This document shows positions 59,501-64,000 of a stretch of 64,000 nucleotides of DNA, piece after piece. Under the pieces are notes generated by a model. The model was not told where the DNA came from and did not search any database. It worked only from the letters and a program-made list of their open reading frames with translations. The stretch's first letter is position 1; each line of letters opens with the position of its first letter. Both the position numbers and the translations under genes were made by a program. The stretch comes from Nemopilema nomurai (lineage: Eukaryota; Cnidaria; Scyphozoa; Rhizostomeae; Rhizostomatidae): positions 4,207,189 to 4,271,188 of the forward strand of contig ML133401.1 of NCBI GenBank assembly GCA_003864495.1, written 5' to 3'.

Positions 59501-62500
59501 ATATATATTTTTGTAGTGCTAAATATTTTCATGAAGTTAACCATGGTTTTAGAGAATAAAGGTTGGCTAAAAATGGCTGCAAGACCAGCGCTGTTGTGAA
59601 GTTATATAGAGTGTATGGCGATATATATGGAGAAAGCACATCGTTAACTAAATCAAAATGTAACCAACTGCGGTTGGAAGCTTGGCTTTGCGTCTGACTT
59701 GCCCCTGTCTTGTCTTAAGTCGAACATGACTAGACATTTGTAAGACACGGGTATGTTCTCGCCACCGAGATGGATATTGCCATTTTCATCGTGTCAATAC
59801 TCACCCCTCCAAGCAGCAGCAACAGCAACCAATCTCAAAACAATTGGCGTCCAATTAGTTGACGTCACAATCAAATCCGTGCCTATAAAAGAAGCAGCAT
59901 TAGCAAACTCGATTCAGTCAGAGAAAGTGGTTGAAGGAGTCGGACGAATCTTGGGATCTCAATATCAATTTTGCCCACTACATACTTTGATGTTTGACAA
60001 TCGAATGGTTTGATCTCCATTGGTAAGTGAAAGAAATCTTTAGTAACTAACAGACTGTAGTTGTGACGGTAGAAGAGAACATTACCAAAGTTCTGCTGAA
60101 GTTCTTTGCATTTGCATGTTAAATTCAACCTCATGTACCAATCAGTGCATGAAATAAAAAATTTACTGGCGTGAATTCTAAAATACTACAATTTGATGAA
60201 AATGAGAGAGGCCTTTAATTTTAATTTTCATGTAATCAAAATAATCTGGCCTGAATAAAAACAACAAACCTTTAATCGAATCACTTGTTGTTAACATATA
60301 TCTAGCATCCTTTATTGTTTTCATCCAGAAAAGTGAAAAAGAAACATTTGAGCACCAGATATAGCGAAGTGTCTGCGTACAGAATTTTTTAATTACAATT
60401 TGAATATAATTGAGCAAATTCTTGCAGAAATAGCAACCATTTTTGCTATATAAAAGGGACAGAAATCTGCACTAAATCTGTACCACTCTGATATATTTGG
60501 CAAAAATAATACTTTGATAAAGCATTATATAGACTCTCTGATTATTACAAAATTTGAAATGAAAAGTAAGCGCCTAAAAATGACAAAGATTCCAGCCATA
60601 ACAAGAATATGGTTTGACAATATATATTTTTGTAATGCTAAATATTTTCATGAAGTTAACCATGGTTTTAGAGAATAAAGGTTGGCTAAAAATGGCTGCA
60701 AGACCAGCGCTGTCGCGAAGTTATATAGAGTGTATGGCGATATATATGGAGAAAGCACATCGTTTAACTAAATCAAAATGTAACCAACTGCGGTTGGAAG
60801 CTTGGCTTTGCGTCTGACTTGCCCCTGTCTTGTCTTAAGTCGAACATGACTAGACATTTGTAAGACACGGGTATGTTCTCTCCACCGAGATGGATATTGC
60901 CATTTTCATCGTGTCAATACTCACCCCTCCAAGCAGCAGCAACAGCAACCAATCTCAAAACAATTCGCGTCCAATTAGTTGACGTCACAATCAAATCCGT
61001 GCCTATAAAAGAAGCAGCATTAGCAAACTCGATTCAGTCAGAGAAAGTGGTTGAAGGAGTCGGACGAATCTTGGGATCTCAATATCAATTTTGCCCACTA
61101 CATACTTTGATGTTTGACAATCGAATGGTTTGATCTCCATTGGTAAGTGAAAGAAATCTTTAGTAACTAACAGACTGTAGTTGTGACGGTAGAAGAGAAC
61201 ATTACCAAAGTTCTGCTGAAGTTCTTTGCATTTGCATGTTAAATTCAACCTCATGTACCAATCAGTGCATGAAATAAAAAATTTACTGGCGTGCATTCTA
61301 AAATACTACAATTTGATGAAAATGAGAGAGGCCTTTAATTTTTATTTTCATGTAATCAAAATGATCTGGCCTAAATAAAAACAATAAACATTTAATCGAA
61401 TCACTTTTTGTTAACATATATCTAGCATCCTTTATTGTTTTCATCCCGAAAAGTGAAAAAGAAACATCCATCCCTCATTGACCACAGCAGAAGTTTAAGC
61501 CTCATAAATAGCATACATTTGAGCACCAGATATAGCGAAGTGTCTGCCTACAGAATTTTTTAATTACAATTTGAATATAATTGAGCAAATTCTTGGAGAA
61601 ATGGCAACCATTTTTGCTATATAAAAGACAGAAATCTGGACTAAATCTGTACCACTCTGATATATTTGGCAAAAATAATCCTTTGATAAAGCATTATATA
61701 GACTCTCTGATTATTACAAAATTTGAAATGAAAAGTAAGCGCCTAAAAATGACAAAGATTCCAGCCATAACAAGAATATGGTTTGACAATATATATTTTT
61801 GTAGTGCTAAATATTTTCATGAAGTTAACCATGGTTTTAGAGAATAAAGGTTGGCTAAAAATGGCTGCAAGACCAGCGCTGTTGTGAAGTTATATAGAGT
61901 GTATGGCGATATATATGGAGAAAGCACATCGTTTAACTAAATCAAAATGTAACCAACTGCGGTTGGAAGCTTGGCTTTGCGTCTGACTTGCCCCTGTCTT
62001 GTCTTAAGTCGAACATGACTAGACATTTGTAAGACACGGGTATGTTCTCGCCACCGAGATGGATATTGCCATTTTCATCGTGTCAATACTCACCCTCCAA
62101 GCAGCAGCAACAGCAACCAATCTCAAAACAATTGGCGTCCAATTAGTTGACGTCACAATCAAATCCGTGCCTATAAAAGAAGCAGCATTAGCAAACTCGA
62201 TTCAGTCAGAGAAAGTGGTTGAAGGAGTCGGACGAATCTTGGGATCTCAATATCAATTTTGCCCACTACATACTTTGATGTTTGACAATCGAATGGTTTG
62301 ATCTCCATTGGTAAGTGAAAGAAATCTTTAGTAACTAACAGACTGTAGTTGTGACGGTAGAAGAGAACATTACCAAAGTTCTGCTGAAGTTCTTTGCATT
62401 TGCATGTTAAATTCAACCTCATGTACCTATCAGTGCATAAAATGAAAACTTTACTGGCGTGCATTCTAAAATACTACAATTTGATGAAAATGAGAGAGGC

Positions 62501-63753
62501 CTTTAATTTTCATGTAATCAAAATGATCTGGCCTAAATAAAAACAATAAACATTTAATCGAATCACTTTTTGTTAACATATATCTAGCATCCTTTATTGT
62601 TTTCATCCCGAAAAGTGAAAAAGAAACATCCATCCCTCATTGACCACAGCAGAAGTTTAAGCCTCACAAATAGCATACATTTGAGCAACAGATATAGCGA
62701 AGTGTCTGCCTACAGAATTTTTTAATTACAATTTGAATATAATTGAGCAAATTCTTGGAGAAATGGCAACCATTTTTGCTATATAAAAGTGACAGAAATC
62801 TGGACTAAATCTGTACCACTCTGATATATTTGGCAAAAATAATTCTTTGATAAAGCATTATATAGACTCTCTGATTATTACAAAATTTGAAATGTAAAGT
62901 AAGCGCCTAAAAATGACAAAGATTCCAGCCATAACAAGAATATGGTTTGACATATATTTTTGTAGTGCTAAATATTTTCATGAAGTTAACCATGGTTTTA
63001 GAGAATAAAGGTTGGCTAAAAATGGCTGCAAGACCAGCGCTGTCGTGAAGTTATATAGAGTGTATGGCGATATATATGGAGAAAGCACATCGTTTAACTT
63101 AATCAAAATGTAACCAACTGCGGTTGGAAGCTTGGCTTTGCGTCTGACTTGCCCCTGTCTTGTCTTGAGTCGAACATGACTAGGCATTTGTAAGACACGG
63201 GTATGTTCTCGCCACCGAGATGGATATTGCCATTTTCATCGTGTCAATACTCACCCCTCCAAGCAGCAGCAACAGCAACCAATCTCAAAATAATTCGCGT
63301 CCAATTAGATGACGTCACAATCAAATCCGTGCCTATAAAAGAAGCAGCATTAGCAAACTCGATTCAGTCAGAGAAAGTGGTTGAAGGAGTCGGACGAATC
63401 TTGGGATCTCAATATCAATTTTGCCCATTACATACTTTGATGTTTGACAATCGAATGGTTTGATCTCCATTGGTAAGTGAAAGAAATCTTTAGTAACTAA
63501 CAGACTGTAGTTGTGACGGTAGAAGAGAACATTACCAAAGTTCTGCTGAAGTTCTTTGCATTTGCATGTTAAATTCAACCTCATGTACCAATCAGTGTAT
63601 GAAATAAAAAATTTACTGGCGTGCATTCTAAAAAACTGCAATTTGATGAAAATGAGAGAGGCCTTTAATTTTTATTTTCATGTAATCAAAATGATCTGGC
63701 CTAAATAAAAACAATAAACATTTAATCGAATCACTTTTTGTTAACATATATCT
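53542..63753 (+). repeat. Satellite array IV, about 1.17-kb monomers
   Basis: Continues array III in register after the transposon. CREs start at 54010, 55181, 56351, 57520, 58691, 59860, 60980, 62148 and 63310. The monomer ending near 60.4 kb has an internal deletion of about 50 bp (gaaacatttgagcacc), making it 1120 bp. Monomers from 60 kb onward carry more substitutions, and the array stops within a monomer at 63753. Confidence 0.96.
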
Positions 63754-64000
63754 TGTCACACATTTATGTTCAGTCGTGTATTGTGTTGTTTGTTTCCGTG
63801 TTTTGTTTGTTGTATTGTCTTCTAGTATCTTATATTGTAGTGAACTGACTATTGAGTAGAGGCCCCAAGAGGACTGGACACACATCGTTAATTATTGAAG
63901 GTGTGACTTGGAACGCAACGTAATTGAATGAGGTTGTTTATCGTTTTGGGGGGAAGGTTTGTTTTTTTGGTGGAGTTAGCGCGTTGGAAAATGTCGTTGG
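63754..64000. other. New sequence beyond the satellite
   Basis: The match to the monomer ends after catatatct at 63753. What follows is T/G-rich, begins tgtcacacatttatg, is unrelated to anything else in the window, and runs off the end. TG-starting sequence at a junction could be the start of an LTR, but no second boundary is visible. A late ATG (63990) may open a frame beyond the window. Confidence 0.4.

Overview
This window is repeat-rich, AT-rich nuclear DNA from an animal, most likely an invertebrate. The evidence is three eukaryotic transposon classes (a piggyBac transposase, a Ty3/Gypsy Gag-protease-RT remnant and a KDZ-like Cys-cluster transposase fragment), GT-AG splice-like signals and TATA/Inr/CCAAT/CRE pol II promoter elements. 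The phylum cannot be settled from the sequence. I see no intact host gene, rRNA, tRNA, CRISPR or bacterial-style operon.

Layout. 1-647 is a diverged repeat unit, interrupted at a TTAA (648-651) by a piggyBac element whose broken transposase lies on the minus strand (923-2642). From about 3.0 to 13.5 kb come two diverged composite blocks (C1, C2). Each is a forward repeat arm, a decayed Ty3/Gypsy, the N-terminal piece of a KDZ-like transposase, an inverted repeat arm, and a conserved trailing segment. In C1 a 433-bp MITE with perfect 9-bp target duplications sits in the Gag remnant. From 14.0 to 18.3 kb a satellite of about 1.17-kb monomers begins. A third block C3 (18.2-23.1 kb) follows, then satellite (22.8-33.6 kb), then a nearly identical block C4 (33.3-38.4 kb, about 15.22 kb from C3), then satellite up to 63,753. 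The last array is interrupted by a 2,988-bp DNA transposon (50,554-53,541) with 47-bp inverted termini, a 7-bp target duplication and a C2H2 zinc-finger ORF. The last 247 bases are new sequence beyond the array.

The unifying feature is a promoter-like module carried by nearly every monomer and block arm: CCAAT boxes, a CRE (TGACGTCA), TATAAAAG, an initiator TCAGTC 32 bases after the first T of the TATA box, GGACG at +27 to +31, and a GTAAGT splice donor after an exon of about 108 nt. I count 36 forward and 3 inverted copies with a CRE. In C2-C4 forward and inverted copies flank the Gypsy/KDZ remnants and point inward, as promoters inside long terminal inverted repeats would. My main inference is that the satellite was built from the TIR/promoter arm of a KDZ-type DNA transposon, so a large array of potential promoters has been amplified. 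This rests on sequence pattern only; expression is unknown.
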